Counted from the first letter of the stretch, positions 24,214 through 32,764 are shown. The stretch is 60,663 nt of DNA from Nitriliruptoraceae bacterium (GCA_003558435.1 PWLR01000269.1:1-60663); one strand, 5' to 3'. Program-made: numbers and translations. The notes: generated from the sequence alone by a model not told the origin.

Positions 24214-24769
24214 CCAGATGCCCGGCATCGAGCAGCGGCACCACCGGACGCAGCCAACCGACCCGGGCGGCGGTCCGGGTCCGCACGCTCAGCCGGGTGC
24301 CGTCGCCGTCCGGGCTCAGGACGAACGACCACACCCAGGCGATCGGCCTGTCCGGCAGCACCAGCACCAGCGCCCGGGGTGGGTCCAGGTGCGCGACCAC
24401 CAGGTGCACGGTGGGTGACATGGGCACGCGATCACCCAGCGCCAGGTCCTGCAGCTCGGGCACGATCCGCCGCGCCGAACCCCCGTCGAGGAAGTCGCCG
24501 GCCCCGATCCAACGTTCCAACCGGTCGATCGCGTACCACCCGCCGCGGCCGTAGCCCATCTGCACCAGCCACGGCCAGACCGCCCCGGGGGGCGCCGCGA
24601 TCCGCACGGTGTGGGTGGACACCACCCCGGCGTCGGGCAGCAGTTCGTCTCCGGGCCATGCGGCCGTGACCTCCGAGGGCAACGAGCCCGCCCGACGCCC
24701 GGACCGGATCGCGACCACGACCGCCGCGAGCAGGCCGCCACCGATGGTCAACACCGTTCTGGTCGCCAC
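24113..24769 (-). CDS. SRPBCC-family protein with N-terminal membrane helix
   Basis: 218 residues from GTG 24769, which has GAGGAG 7 nt upstream. Residues 1-25 form one hydrophobic helix (VLTIGGGLLAAVVVAI). A START/SRPBCC-like beta-sheet region follows, with VRIAAPPGAVWPWLVQMGYG and a run of strands to GDGTRLSVRTRT. Such folds bind hydrophobic ligands; no function is known for this subgroup. The C-terminal tail overlaps the end of the convergent methyltransferase gene. It is divergent from the photolyase-like gene with only 79 bp between starts. Confidence 0.75.
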   Translation of the reverse strand: MATRTVLTIGGGLLAAVVVAIRSGRRAGSLPSEVTAAWPGDELLPDAGVVSTHTVRIAAPPGAVWPWLVQMGYGRGGWYAIDRLERWIGAGDFLDGGSARRIVPELQDLALGDRVPMSPTVHLVVAHLDPPRALVLVLPDRPIAWVWSFVLSPDGDGTRLSVRTRTAARVGWLRPVVPLLDAGHLVMQGVQLHRLRRRVERVGAGTGATGPPTTRPRD

Positions 24770-24848
24770 CTCACCGCTCCTCGACGCCTCGGATCTCCGG
24801 GCGGCGCTCACGACCGCTCCACCCGGAGTCGAGCACCGAAGTATCCCC

Positions 24849-26123
24849 ATGGATACCCCGCCGCTGCCACCCGCCCGCGACGTCGCCGCAGCCGAGGGGT
24901 GGGTCCGCGAGCACCTCCGGGCGTTCGTGGACGACGAGGTGGCCGGTTCACCCCGGTTCCGTGGGGGCCAACTCGCGGCGGACGCGGCGCTGGCCGCCCT
25001 GGACGTCACCGGCTACGCCGCACGGCGCAACGAGGTCTGGCCCGCGGCCCGGCGGGGGGCCACCGCGATCTCGCCCTACGTGCGTCACGGGCTGCTGTCA
25101 CTGCCGCTGCTGTGGGGAGCGGTCGCCGCGGAGCCGGCCCGGGACCGGGACAAGTTCCGCGACGAGCTGCTGTGGCAGGAACACGGCCGGCACCTCTACG
25201 CCCGGGTGGGCAGCGACAACCGCGAGGGCCTGCGACGCACCCTGGTGGGCACCCCGGTGGGCACCACGGCGGCGCGCGAGGCCGAGATGGTCGAGGGTGC
25301 GGCCGGTGACGTGTGGGACCGGTCGATGGCGTGTCTGGACGTCACCGTCGACGAGCTCGTGACCGATGGCTACCTCGTCAACCAGGCGCGGATGTGGCTG
25401 GCCTCCCACTGGGCCGTGCGTGAGGGGCGTGACTGGCGTGACGGCGAGGACGTGTTCTACCGGCACCTGCTGGACGGCTCGCGGGCCGCGAACCGGGCCG
25501 GCTGGCAGTGGACCATCGGGACCGGGACCGGCAAGGCCTACGGGTTCTCGAGGTGGCAGGTCGAGAAGCGTGCGCCGGGGCTCTGCGACACCTGTGTGCA
25601 CCGGGACGCCTGCCCGATCGAGGACTGGCCGGCCGACCCGCCGCTGTCGGCCACCGAGGAACATCCGCGGTTGCGGCGGGACGAGGACCCGGCGGTCACG
25701 GCGGGCCCCACCTCCCCGCAGGTGACCGGACGGGCGGAGCAGGTGTGGCTGACCGCGGAGTCGCTCGGTGACGACGATCCGGCCCTGGCGGCCCATCCCG
25801 GTCTGCCGGCGGTGTTCGTGTTCGATGCGCCGCTGCTGGCGCGGTTGCGGCTGTCGGGCAAGCGTCTGGTGTTCCTGGTCGAGACGCTCGCCGACCTGGC
25901 CGAACGCCGGGAGCTGCGCGTCGCGGTCGGCGATCCGGTGGAGGAACTCGCCGGCGTGCCGCTCGCGACGACGTTCGCTCCGGTACCGGGGTTCCGACGT
26001 CGTGCGGCGGCGCTGGAGATCGTCGCCCGGCATCCGTGGCCGTGGTTGGTGGCGCCGCACGGCGGATCGGTCGCGTCGTTCAGCGCCTGGCGCAAGGCCG
26101 CCCGGCGGACCCGGACCGGCTAG
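24849..26123 (+). CDS. Photolyase/cryptochrome-like FAD protein with reversed domain order
   Basis: 424 residues. The N-terminal 290 residues resemble the photolyase FAD-binding helical domain: AISPYVRHGLLSLP, YLVNQARMWLASHW, VFYRHLLDGSRAANRAGWQW and TGTGKAYGFSRWQVEKRAPG. A cysteine cluster LCDTCVHRDACPIEDW follows at about 252-264. The C-terminal 105 residues read like the photolyase alpha/beta domain that normally comes first: AVFVFDAPLLARLRLSGKRL, then a beta-strand series and FSAWRKAAR in place of FTPFWRA. It probably binds FAD and acts in light sensing or DNA repair; activity cannot be read. Confidence 0.78.
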   Translation: MDTPPLPPARDVAAAEGWVREHLRAFVDDEVAGSPRFRGGQLAADAALAALDVTGYAARRNEVWPAARRGATAISPYVRHGLLSLPLLWGAVAAEPARDRDKFRDELLWQEHGRHLYARVGSDNREGLRRTLVGTPVGTTAAREAEMVEGAAGDVWDRSMACLDVTVDELVTDGYLVNQARMWLASHWAVREGRDWRDGEDVFYRHLLDGSRAANRAGWQWTIGTGTGKAYGFSRWQVEKRAPGLCDTCVHRDACPIEDWPADPPLSATEEHPRLRRDEDPAVTAGPTSPQVTGRAEQVWLTAESLGDDDPALAAHPGLPAVFVFDAPLLARLRLSGKRLVFLVETLADLAERRELRVAVGDPVEELAGVPLATTFAPVPGFRRRAAALEIVARHPWPWLVAPHGGSVASFSAWRKAARRTRTG

Positions 26124-26539
26124 GTGCGTTCGTCGGGGGGTGTGGAGGGTGAACGTTCGCTGCCTGACGACGCGTCGGGGTCCCCGTCCGGCTCGATGTC
26201 TCGGGGCGCCCCGGTATCGCCGTCCACGGTGTCGGGCGGTGCGTCGCTGCCCGTCGGGGCGTGCCCATCGCGCTCGAGCCAGCGGTCATGGATCCGCGAC
26301 AGCATGCGCAGGACGGGGGCGACCGGGGAGACCAGCACGATCACCAGTACCAGCGGTGAGAACGGCGGGACCCCGAACACCGCCCCGAGCGCGACCGCCA
26401 GCAGACCCGCGGTGGTGAGTGTGACCAGCCACGGGTGACGGAACGACCAGCGTAGGGCCGGTCCCGGACCGCCGAACCGGTCCCATCGCGCCGCCTGGCG
26501 GTCGCCGATGAACCGCAGCACCCGCTGGACGATGGCCAC
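26120..26539 (-). CDS. Small two-helix membrane protein, unknown function
   Basis: 139 residues from GTG 26539; a GTG pair at 26629/26626 would add an N-terminal tail of HPTDLPRA repeats. Two hydrophobic segments (about 40-60 and 64-85) are joined by a short FGVPPFSPL loop, followed by RMLSRIHDRWLERDG and an acidic, low-complexity tail of 45 residues. It resembles small actinobacterial membrane proteins without assigned role. The 3' end overlaps the photolyase stop by 4 nt. I do not recognise a family. Confidence 0.6.
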   Translation of the reverse strand: MAIVQRVLRFIGDRQAARWDRFGGPGPALRWSFRHPWLVTLTTAGLLAVALGAVFGVPPFSPLVLVIVLVSPVAPVLRMLSRIHDRWLERDGHAPTGSDAPPDTVDGDTGAPRDIEPDGDPDASSGSERSPSTPPDERT

Positions 26540-26556
26540 GACGCTCGCTTCCGTAA

Positions 26557-26615
26557 CGGTTGGGTGGGCTCGGGGGAGATCGGTTGGGTGGGCTCGGGGG
26601 AGATCGGTTGGGTGG
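26557..26615. repeat. 24-bp direct repeat, two and a half copies
   Basis: The unit CGGTTGGGTGGGCTCGGGGG plus AGAT occurs at 26557-26580 and 26581-26604, with 11 bp of a third copy to 26615. It lies just upstream of the small membrane gene's preferred start. It could encode HPTDLPRA repeats if translation starts at 26629. The G-rich strand has several GGG runs. Confidence 0.75.
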
Positions 26616-26800
26616 TGCCCGGTCACCACGGTACGAGCCGGGGTCGCGCCTGGCGAGCCGTTCGGGGGCCTGCGACAGGGGCCGTCGACACCCCGGGCGT
26701 ACAGCGTTGTGCGGGGGCGATGAACGTGTTCGGCGATCGAGGTCTGTTCTGCGGCAGCGCTGGCCGCCTCGGCTGCGGGGTTCGTGCTGCTCCGCCGCGT

Positions 26801-27439
26801 TCAGCGGCCCGGGCGGAAGACCTCCGGCGGATACGCATGGCGGTAGGTGACGCTGATACGTGGACCGGCCGCCGCGACCTTGGGTACCGCGTGCTTGAAG
26901 GTGCGCTGGAACGACCCGCCCATCACCAGCAGGTCGCCATGACCGAGACGGAACCCCGGACCGGCGCCACCGGCGCTCGGGCGCGTCCTGAACGCGCGCG
27001 CCTGACCGAGCGAGACGATGGCGATCGTCGCTGTGGGCCGGTCCCGCGCGATCCGGTCACCGTGCCAGGCCACGGAGTCGCGCCCGTCCCGGTAGAGGTT
27101 GACCCCGACCCGGTCGAGCATCACGCCGTAGCGGGCCGAGAGCGCCTCGCCCACCTGCCGGAACACCTCGAGCTCCCCGGCGAACTCGTCGGTGCGCAGC
27201 TGCGCGGTCAACCGGGGCCGCAGCACCTCGTCACCGTGGATGCGCTCGGTGCCCTGCTCCCACTCGAGCGCGCGCATCAGGGCACCGAGCAGATCGTCGG
27301 CCCCCGCGAGCCATGACGGCAGGTGCTCGAGCCAGGCGTCGTGCGCCAGCTCGTGGCGGACCACCCCGTGGCACCGCGCATCGAACCCCGCGGCGTCGGC
27401 GGTGGCGAACAACGACGACTGCCAGGCACCGGTCTCCAT
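26801..27439 (-). CDS. alkB: AlkB-like Fe(II)/2-oxoglutarate-dependent dioxygenase
   Basis: 212 residues. The iron ligands are visible as WHGDR (His and Asp) and KHAVPKV (His), and the 2-oxoglutarate Arg in RISVTYRHAYP. VNLYRDGRDSVAWH and HGDLLVMGGSFQRTFKH are standard AlkB strands. The enzyme removes methyl lesions from DNA or RNA bases by oxidation. ATG 27439 lies close behind a TATACGAT element (27446-27453), which overlaps the SOS-type box at 27454, so expression is likely induced by DNA damage through LexA. Confidence 0.92.
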   Translation of the reverse strand: METGAWQSSLFATADAAGFDARCHGVVRHELAHDAWLEHLPSWLAGADDLLGALMRALEWEQGTERIHGDEVLRPRLTAQLRTDEFAGELEVFRQVGEALSARYGVMLDRVGVNLYRDGRDSVAWHGDRIARDRPTATIAIVSLGQARAFRTRPSAGGAGPGFRLGHGDLLVMGGSFQRTFKHAVPKVAAAGPRISVTYRHAYPPEVFRPGR

Positions 27440-27453
27440 CGGCGCATCGTATA

Positions 27454-27467
27454 CGAACGTGCGTTCG
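27454..27467. promoter_or_regulatory. Perfect SOS (LexA) box in the alkB promoter
   Basis: CGAACGTGCGTTCG (palindromic halves CGAAC/GTTCG with 4-bp spacer) matches the actinobacterial/Gram-positive LexA consensus CGAACRNRYGTTYG on the minus strand. It ends 14 bp before the alkB ATG and abuts TATACGAT, a plausible -10. LexA bound here would block transcription until DNA damage. Confidence 0.75.
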
Positions 27468-27520
27468 CCTACGCTCGGGCTTCGAGCGGGTACGGCCGTG
27501 GGTGGGCGGTGCGGCGCGTC

Positions 27521-28387
27521 CTACGCGGCGCCGCCGGCCACTCCGGCGTCGATGTCGTGATCGATGTAGAGGTCGAAGGCCAACCCGTCACTGTCGGGAT
27601 CGGTGCGGTAGCGCTCCAGGTCGGTCACACCCTCGTCACGCAGCACCTCGTCGTCGATGAAGTGGTTGCCGGTGCACCCGGCCGGCGGGCGCACCAGGAT
27701 CGCGTGCGCGGCGTCCGCGACGATCTCCGGGGTGCGGCTCTGGCTGAGCGCTTCCTCGCCACCCAGCAGGTTCGCGACCGCCGCGGTCGCGATCAGGGTG
27801 CGTGGCCACAGCGAGTTGGCGGCGACCCCGTCACCGCGCAGTTCCTCGGCGAAGCCCATCGTGCACAGGCTCATGCCGTACTTCGACAGCGTGTAGGCGA
27901 GGTGGGGACCGACCCACTTCGGATCGAGGTCGAGTGGCGGCGAGAGCGTCAGCACGTGCGCGTGCTCCGAGCGCTTCAGGTGCGGGATCGCCGCCTGGGT
28001 GAGCAGGAAGGTGCCGCGCACGTTGATCGACTGCATCAGGTCGTAGCTCTTGACCGGCAACGCCGAGGTCGGGCGCAGGTCGATGGCGCTGGCGTTGTTG
28101 ACCACGATGTCGATACCGCCGAAGTGCTGCGCCGCCTGGTCGACGAAGTCGCGCACCGCCGCGTCGTCGCGCACGTCACCGACCACCGCCATCGCCCGGC
28201 CGCCCGCTTCCTCGATGGCCTCGGCCGCGGTGTGGACCGTGCCCGGCAGTTTCGGGTGGGGCTGATCCGTCTTGGCCATGAGCGCGACGTTGGCGCCATC
28301 GCGGGCCGCCCGGACCGCGATCGCCAACCCGATCCCGCGACTCCCCCCTGACATCACGATGGTCCTACCCTGCAATGTGCCGCTCAT
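27521..28387 (-). CDS. SDR-family oxidoreductase, HSDL2-like
   Basis: 288 residues with a Rossmann fold. TIVMSGGSRGIGLAIAVRAARD is split by the cofactor loop SGGSRGIG, VVNNASAIDL is the NNAG-type strand, and the catalytic pair is Tyr/Lys in LAYTLSKYGMS. MAKTDQPHPKLPGTVH is the insertion typical of the hydroxysteroid-dehydrogenase-like-2 group, whose substrates are probably fatty acyl or sterol derivatives. The ATG has GAGGGA 7 nt upstream. It is divergent from the cupin gene. Confidence 0.88.
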   Translation of the reverse strand: MSGTLQGRTIVMSGGSRGIGLAIAVRAARDGANVALMAKTDQPHPKLPGTVHTAAEAIEEAGGRAMAVVGDVRDDAAVRDFVDQAAQHFGGIDIVVNNASAIDLRPTSALPVKSYDLMQSINVRGTFLLTQAAIPHLKRSEHAHVLTLSPPLDLDPKWVGPHLAYTLSKYGMSLCTMGFAEELRGDGVAANSLWPRTLIATAAVANLLGGEEALSQSRTPEIVADAAHAILVRPPAGCTGNHFIDDEVLRDEGVTDLERYRTDPDSDGLAFDLYIDHDIDAGVAGGAA

Positions 28388-28503
28388 CTGACGCTCCCTC
28401 GCTGATGCACCGTTGGTTCCGGAGACGAACGCTACCCGGAGGTCGGTACCGCGCCGGCGCCGCGGGCACGTAGCGTCGCCCGACCCGATGGCAGGAGCAC
28501 CGC

Positions 28504-28881
28504 ATGCAACAGGACAAGGCCGACCGCCACCCGCAGACCCCGGATCTCCCGCTCGATCTCGATGCGGCGGCGGGTGAACTGCTGGAGCAGGCCGGCGAGG
28601 CAGGTCCCGGTCGCGCGGCACGCAACCTCACCCCGGGTGAGGGCTCCTCGCTGTCCCAGACCCTGCTCGCCCTCACGAGCGGCTCACAGCTCGGCGAACA
28701 CGTCACCAACGGACCCGCCACGTTGCAGGTGCTGCGCGGCAGCGTGACCCTCACCGCCGGTGATGGCGACCTGGACATCGGGGTTGGCCAGTGGGCCACG
28801 GTTCCGCGCGACGAACACGGGTTGAGAGCCAACGATGACAGCGTCGTGCTGCTCACCGTGGCGCCGGCTGCGGGTCACTGA
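28504..28881 (+). CDS. Small cupin-domain protein (paralogue 1)
   Basis: 125 residues forming one cupin barrel: LTPGEGSSLSQTLLALTSG, LGEHVTNGPATLQVLRGSVT and a short second motif WATVPRDEHGL. The usual second His of motif 1 is only partly conserved. It is a paralogue of the 32765 cupin, sharing the pattern LTPG.G..L.Q...AL..G. Small cupins of this type are often stress- or redox-related, but no function is proven. AGGAGC lies 6 nt before the ATG. Confidence 0.8.
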   Translation: MQQDKADRHPQTPDLPLDLDAAAGELLEQAGEAGPGRAARNLTPGEGSSLSQTLLALTSGSQLGEHVTNGPATLQVLRGSVTLTAGDGDLDIGVGQWATVPRDEHGLRANDDSVVLLTVAPAAGH

Positions 28882-28950
28882 CCGGAGCCCGCTCGGGCTA
28901 TCGGTCAGCTCTCGGCGATCCGGGGCGTCGGAGGTCCGAACCGACCGGTG

Positions 28951-29157
28951 CTACGCGTTACTCAGGCGCCTACGCCGACCGTGACGGTCGTAACCGTCGG
29001 GGTTGAACCGCTCGTTGGTGTCGCGATGTAGTCCGGCACGGTTGAACCCGCTCCGGTCGTGCCCGCTCGCGTCGTAGCCGTCCGGGCCGAACGGGCTGCC
29101 ATCGACGGCGGTCTCCAGCGGGGCGGGCGGAGGGGTGGTCTTGCGGCGACTCGGCAT
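28951..29157 (-). CDS. Small protein with GYD-type repeats
   Basis: 68 residues from ATG 29157 (GGAG 7 nt upstream; ATG 29205 is an alternative). After a Lys/Pro-rich start the protein is a chain of short units: PFGPDGYDASGHDRSGFNRA followed by GLHRDTNERF and PDGYDRHGRRR. The recurring pattern is G-(Y/H/F/L)-(D/N/H)-R-x. Similar GYDRDG strings occur in other uncharacterised bacterial proteins. It lies downstream of the EAL gene on the same strand, 103 bp away. No known domain is recognised. Confidence 0.6.
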   Translation of the reverse strand: MPSRRKTTPPPAPLETAVDGSPFGPDGYDASGHDRSGFNRAGLHRDTNERFNPDGYDRHGRRRRLSNA

Positions 29158-29260
29158 CGTGCACTCCAAGCAGGTCGTACCGCCAAGGGGCGGCGCTTGC
29201 ATCATGCCTCATCATCGGCCGGATCCGTGCACGATCAACCGCGTTCGACCACCGCGCCCG

Positions 29261-30490
29261 TCAGCCGGCCCCGACATGTGCCGTCAGATCGAGCAGGCCG
29301 GGTGTCGCGGGGATGCGCCGAGCCGGCATGGGCACCGCCGCCAGCGGAGACGGCAACGGGCCTGGACGTGCCAGCAGATACCCCTGCGCGGCATCCGCCC
29401 CCACCTGGCTCCAGAAGGCGAGGTCGGCGCATTGCTCGATGCCTTCCGTGATGAGTCGTCCATCGGTCTGACGAACGAAGTCGACGATCGCTGCAGCCAG
29501 TGCGCGGCGGACGGGGTCCTGGCGCACGTTCTGGGTCAGGCTGATGTCGAGCTTGATGATGTCGGGATCGAGCCGCACGATGTGCCGGAAGCTCGCGAAC
29601 CCGGCACCGGCATCATCGACCGCCAGTCGAACACCCTGCGCCCGGAGGGCCGCGACCGCGGACAACACCCCGGGGTAGTCGTCGATGGCCGCGTGCTCGG
29701 TGATCTCGACCACCATGGCGCGCTCAGGGGCCCGGCTCAGTAGCCGGAGTAGCGCGGAGCTGCGGAGCGTCCCGGGCGAGCAGTTGACACTGAGCGCAAC
29801 GCCGTCCGGCAGGGCGCTCGAGCTGCGTTCCAGGGCGCGTTCGATGATCGCGAGCTCCAGTTGCTCTCCGAGGCCGAGCTGGGCGGCCCGGGCGAACCAG
29901 ACATCGGGCGGCTGCGGGCACGAGGTGTCGAACCGCGCGAGCGCTTCGACGGCCTCCAGCCCTCCGGTGTCGAACGAATAGATGGGTTGGAACACCACCT
30001 CGAACCGGCGTTCGTGCAGCAGGCTGCGGAGCTCCTCTTCCACCTCGCGACTCGGCCGGGGAGGGCTCCCCACCGCCGCCTCGAGCGCCATCCGATGCTC
30101 CAGACCGACCTGGATGGCCTCGCCGTGGGCGCGACGGAGCGCGGACGCGGCCGCGCCGATGGACGCACCGATCAAGAGGTAGAACGCACCGCGGGTCAAC
30201 CAATCGACCATCGCCTGGGGTTCACCGGTGAGCGTGTCGAGCGGCGTGAGCGGGCCGCACGTCCACGCAGCGACCAGTCCTGCCGCCATCCCCGCCCTCG
30301 CACCGAAGGCGACGGCGGCGAGCAGCACCGGCAGGTAGAACGCGTGCGACATCACGCTCTGGGTACCGCCGGCACCGTTGGTCACGGCCCAGGCGAACAC
30401 GAACAACGCCGCAACCACGGCGATCGTCCACACGCGATCAGCCCGGCCGAGGCGCAGTAGGCCAGCTTCACCGCGTGGACGATCACTCAA
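29261..30490 (-). CDS. Membrane-anchored EAL-domain c-di-GMP phosphodiesterase
   Basis: 409 residues from TTG 30490, which has AGAGGA 8 nt upstream; GTG 30568 would add 26 residues. The N-terminal 120 residues hold three or four helices (VVAALFVFAWAV, LPVLLAAVAFGARAGMA). The EAL domain covers about 155-390: EAVEALARF with catalytic Glu, SVNCSPGTL (Asn), VEITEHAAI (Glu), AVDDAGAGFASF (Asp-Asp), DIIKLD (Lys) and TEGIEQ (Glu), so all metal and substrate ligands are present. It should hydrolyse cyclic di-GMP. No GGDEF domain is attached; the membrane part probably senses a signal. Confidence 0.88.
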   Translation of the reverse strand: MSDRPRGEAGLLRLGRADRVWTIAVVAALFVFAWAVTNGAGGTQSVMSHAFYLPVLLAAVAFGARAGMAAGLVAAWTCGPLTPLDTLTGEPQAMVDWLTRGAFYLLIGASIGAAASALRRAHGEAIQVGLEHRMALEAAVGSPPRPSREVEEELRSLLHERRFEVVFQPIYSFDTGGLEAVEALARFDTSCPQPPDVWFARAAQLGLGEQLELAIIERALERSSSALPDGVALSVNCSPGTLRSSALLRLLSRAPERAMVVEITEHAAIDDYPGVLSAVAALRAQGVRLAVDDAGAGFASFRHIVRLDPDIIKLDISLTQNVRQDPVRRALAAAIVDFVRQTDGRLITEGIEQCADLAFWSQVGADAAQGYLLARPGPLPSPLAAVPMPARRIPATPGLLDLTAHVGAG

Positions 30491-30861
30491 GACGGGCGTC
30501 CTCTCGTGACCCCGGTGTGTCCCCCATCGGTCGCGATCGCGAACATCGATCCCGCCGATCAGGAGCACCTAGGCACAAGCCAATCATTCCGGACTAGTTA
30601 GCACAACTACTAGATGCGCCTGGTCACCGTCCGCACGGCAGGGTCCCGCGGTCCCCGGGGCCCGTGGCCGGGGAACCCTCCCTAGCGGGGCGATGTCCGT
30701 GCAGACGTCGCGCGCTCCCGGTCGTTGCGGCCGGACAGGAGTGTCGGGCCCCACCGGGCACCGTGGTCTCGCGGACCATGTCGACCGGACCGCGACCGCT
30801 CGATCCCGACCGAGCCCGAGCTCGCCGCGCGTGCGTCGGCGATCCGAGAGGTGCCTGCTGC

Positions 30862-32172
30862 ATGTCGAGTCCCACGTCCCAGCCCGCAGCCGGCGGCGGG
30901 CCGTCCGGCCGACGCCCGGTCGTGCCTCGCCTGCTGCTGGTCGCGGTCGTGGCCGTGGTCGTGCTCGCCGCGGTGGTGATCGTGACCCCGGGGCCGTCAC
31001 CCGATCCGGGACCGGACCACGACGAGCGACCCGAGCGGGATCCCGACCTCGCCGAGGAACCGGATCCAGCTCCCGCACCCGAGCCGCCACCGGAGCCGGA
31101 GCCGGAGCCCCCGCCGGAGCTCGACGAACTCGGACCCTTCCCGGCGGCCGAGCTCGACAGCAGCCGGTTCGATGTCACCCTGTCGGTCAACCCGGCCGAG
31201 CTGTCCGAGGCCGAACTGGATGAGGCGCTCGACCTCGCGCAGGAGGTCGATGTCACCCAGATCGAGGCTCCGGCGACCTGGTGGTACCTCAACCGTGGGC
31301 GCGAGCCGCGCGACTACGACTGGTCCGACCTCGATGCGTTGATGGACGCCGCACAGCAACGCGGCCTGCGGGTCGTCCTGGGCCTGACCGGTACACCCGG
31401 CTGGGTGCACGGACACGAGCACGACGGCACCACTCCACCCGATGAGACCATCTGGCTACCGCCCGTGGCCGACGACGAGCAACTCGCCCATTGGGGCGAC
31501 TTCGTCGAGGACGTGGTGGAGCGTTACGCCGACCGGACCGTGTTCTTCGAGCTGTGGAACGAGCCCAACAGCGAGAGCTTCTGGTTGCCCGAGCCGGACC
31601 CGGGCGAGTTCGCCTCGCTGCTCCGCGCCGGCTACCTCCGGGCGAAGAACGTCGATCCCGACGTGGTGATCGCCTCGGGAGGACTGAGCCGCAACGACAT
31701 CGGTTACCTCGAGACGCTCTACGACGTGATGCGCGCGATGTACCCGGACGCGGCCGACAACGGCCACTTCTTCGACATCTTCGGGGTGCATCCCTACTCG
31801 CAGGACAACCCGCCCTGGTCGGTGTCGGAGGACCGCGTGCGCGATACGACCTTCGGGCTCGTCGACGAGAACTTCCTCGGCTTCACCCGTATGCACGAGG
31901 TGCTGGAACGCGAGGGCGAGGGTGGCAAACCGGTCTACCTCGGCGAGTACGGCTTCTCCACGACCGAGACCTGGATGGATCCGGTCGACGACCAGACCCG
32001 TGCAGCCCACCTCCAGGAGGCCTACGCCATCGCCTCCGACTACCCCTACATCATCGGCTTGGCCTGGTACGACTTCCTGACCTACAACGGCAACGCACCG
32101 TGGGCGATCGTGGACGCCGAGGGCGGGAGGAGCGCCACCTTCGAGGCATTGCGGCAGGTAGAGACCTCGTAG
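30862..32172 (+). CDS. Membrane-anchored glycoside hydrolase (cellulase/GH39-like clan A)
   Basis: 436 residues from ATG 30862 (GAGAGG upstream). An N-terminal signal anchor (about 18-38, LLLVAVVAVVVLAAVVI) is followed by a Pro/Glu-rich linker to about residue 90. A TIM-barrel hydrolase follows. The acid/base Glu is E234 in FFELWNEPNSESFW and the likely nucleophile E362 in PVYLGEYGFST. VHPYSQDNPP and WYDFLTYN fit clan GH-A. It should act outside the membrane on a polysaccharide or glycoside that cannot be named from sequence. The upstream 290 bp hold no further gene. Confidence 0.85.
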   Translation: MSSPTSQPAAGGGPSGRRPVVPRLLLVAVVAVVVLAAVVIVTPGPSPDPGPDHDERPERDPDLAEEPDPAPAPEPPPEPEPEPPPELDELGPFPAAELDSSRFDVTLSVNPAELSEAELDEALDLAQEVDVTQIEAPATWWYLNRGREPRDYDWSDLDALMDAAQQRGLRVVLGLTGTPGWVHGHEHDGTTPPDETIWLPPVADDEQLAHWGDFVEDVVERYADRTVFFELWNEPNSESFWLPEPDPGEFASLLRAGYLRAKNVDPDVVIASGGLSRNDIGYLETLYDVMRAMYPDAADNGHFFDIFGVHPYSQDNPPWSVSEDRVRDTTFGLVDENFLGFTRMHEVLEREGEGGKPVYLGEYGFSTTETWMDPVDDQTRAAHLQEAYAIASDYPYIIGLAWYDFLTYNGNAPWAIVDAEGGRSATFEALRQVETS

Positions 32173-32705
32173 CAGCGATGCGGGGTGCGGCCACCGGCGC
32201 GCGGGTAGGAGCCGACCCGACGCGAACCGTTGGCGTGGGGTCGGGTTCAGCCCGGCCCACCCCGGTCCTCGGGGGTTCGTCCCCCACCCCGATCTGGCGC
32301 AGGTCCTCGTAGGCGGCCGAACGTGCTCGCAGGACGCGATCCGCTCCCGTTCGGTGACCGTGCCCTCGGAACGGAGGCTGACGCACGCCTCGACCGCCAC
32401 CCGGGCAGGCGTCGGGGACACCCACCACTGCCGCTCCCTCGTTCGCCCCGTGCCCGTAGCGCACGTCCGGCACCTCACGAGGCCACACCGCGTGGCGACC
32501 GGCGTTGATCTGGTCCTTCCCGCGATCGGTCAGCTAGACCGGCCTCGGCTAGACCGGCCGTCGGCATCCGTGTGGCCCCACTCACGGGCGCGCGGCGATC
32601 TGAGGTCCGGTGGTGACGACCACGGTCGGCACGCCGGCCCGGTCGACGAGGCATCGGACCCGCGGTGCGGCCGGGGACCGAGCCTCGCGACACCACCTCA
32701 TGATA
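32173..32705. other. Gene-poor region with possible gene relics
   Basis: About 530 bp with no complete gene I can support. On the minus strand two short stretches look protein-like: AVWPREVPDVRYGHGANEGA (about 32450-32510) and RVLRARSAAYEDLRQIGVGD (about 32295-32355), in the same frame but joined by Gly/Pro/Arg-rich sequence. They may be a decayed gene. Repeated CCGGCCTCGGCTAGACCGG-like strings at 32530-32560 could form short hairpins. Confidence 0.35.
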
Positions 32706-32734
32706 TTGCTAAACGTTTCTCGTCGTGGTAACTG
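32706..32734 (+). promoter_or_regulatory. Probable sigma-70-type promoter of the cupin/nitrate operon
   Basis: TTGCTA at 32706-32711 and TAACTG at 32729-32734 are separated by 17 bp, in an AT-rich patch unusual for this window. The predicted start lies about 25 bp before the cupin ATG. The spacer holds the 8-bp palindrome AAACGTTT (32711-32718), which may be a regulator site. No Fnr- or NarL-like site is recognisable. Confidence 0.45.
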
Positions 32735-32764
32735 TTCTACTCGCCCTCACGACGGATCGCCACC

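Noticed and set aside
30594-30613. Imperfect dyad CTAGTTAGCAC-AACTACTAG upstream of the EAL gene
   Set aside because: Arms are short and imperfect, and no regulator or promoter alignment supports it as an operator.
32354-32731. A 125-codon plus-strand frame before the cupin
   Set aside because: His/Arg/Pro-rich without motifs, and it runs through the likely promoter of the cupin.
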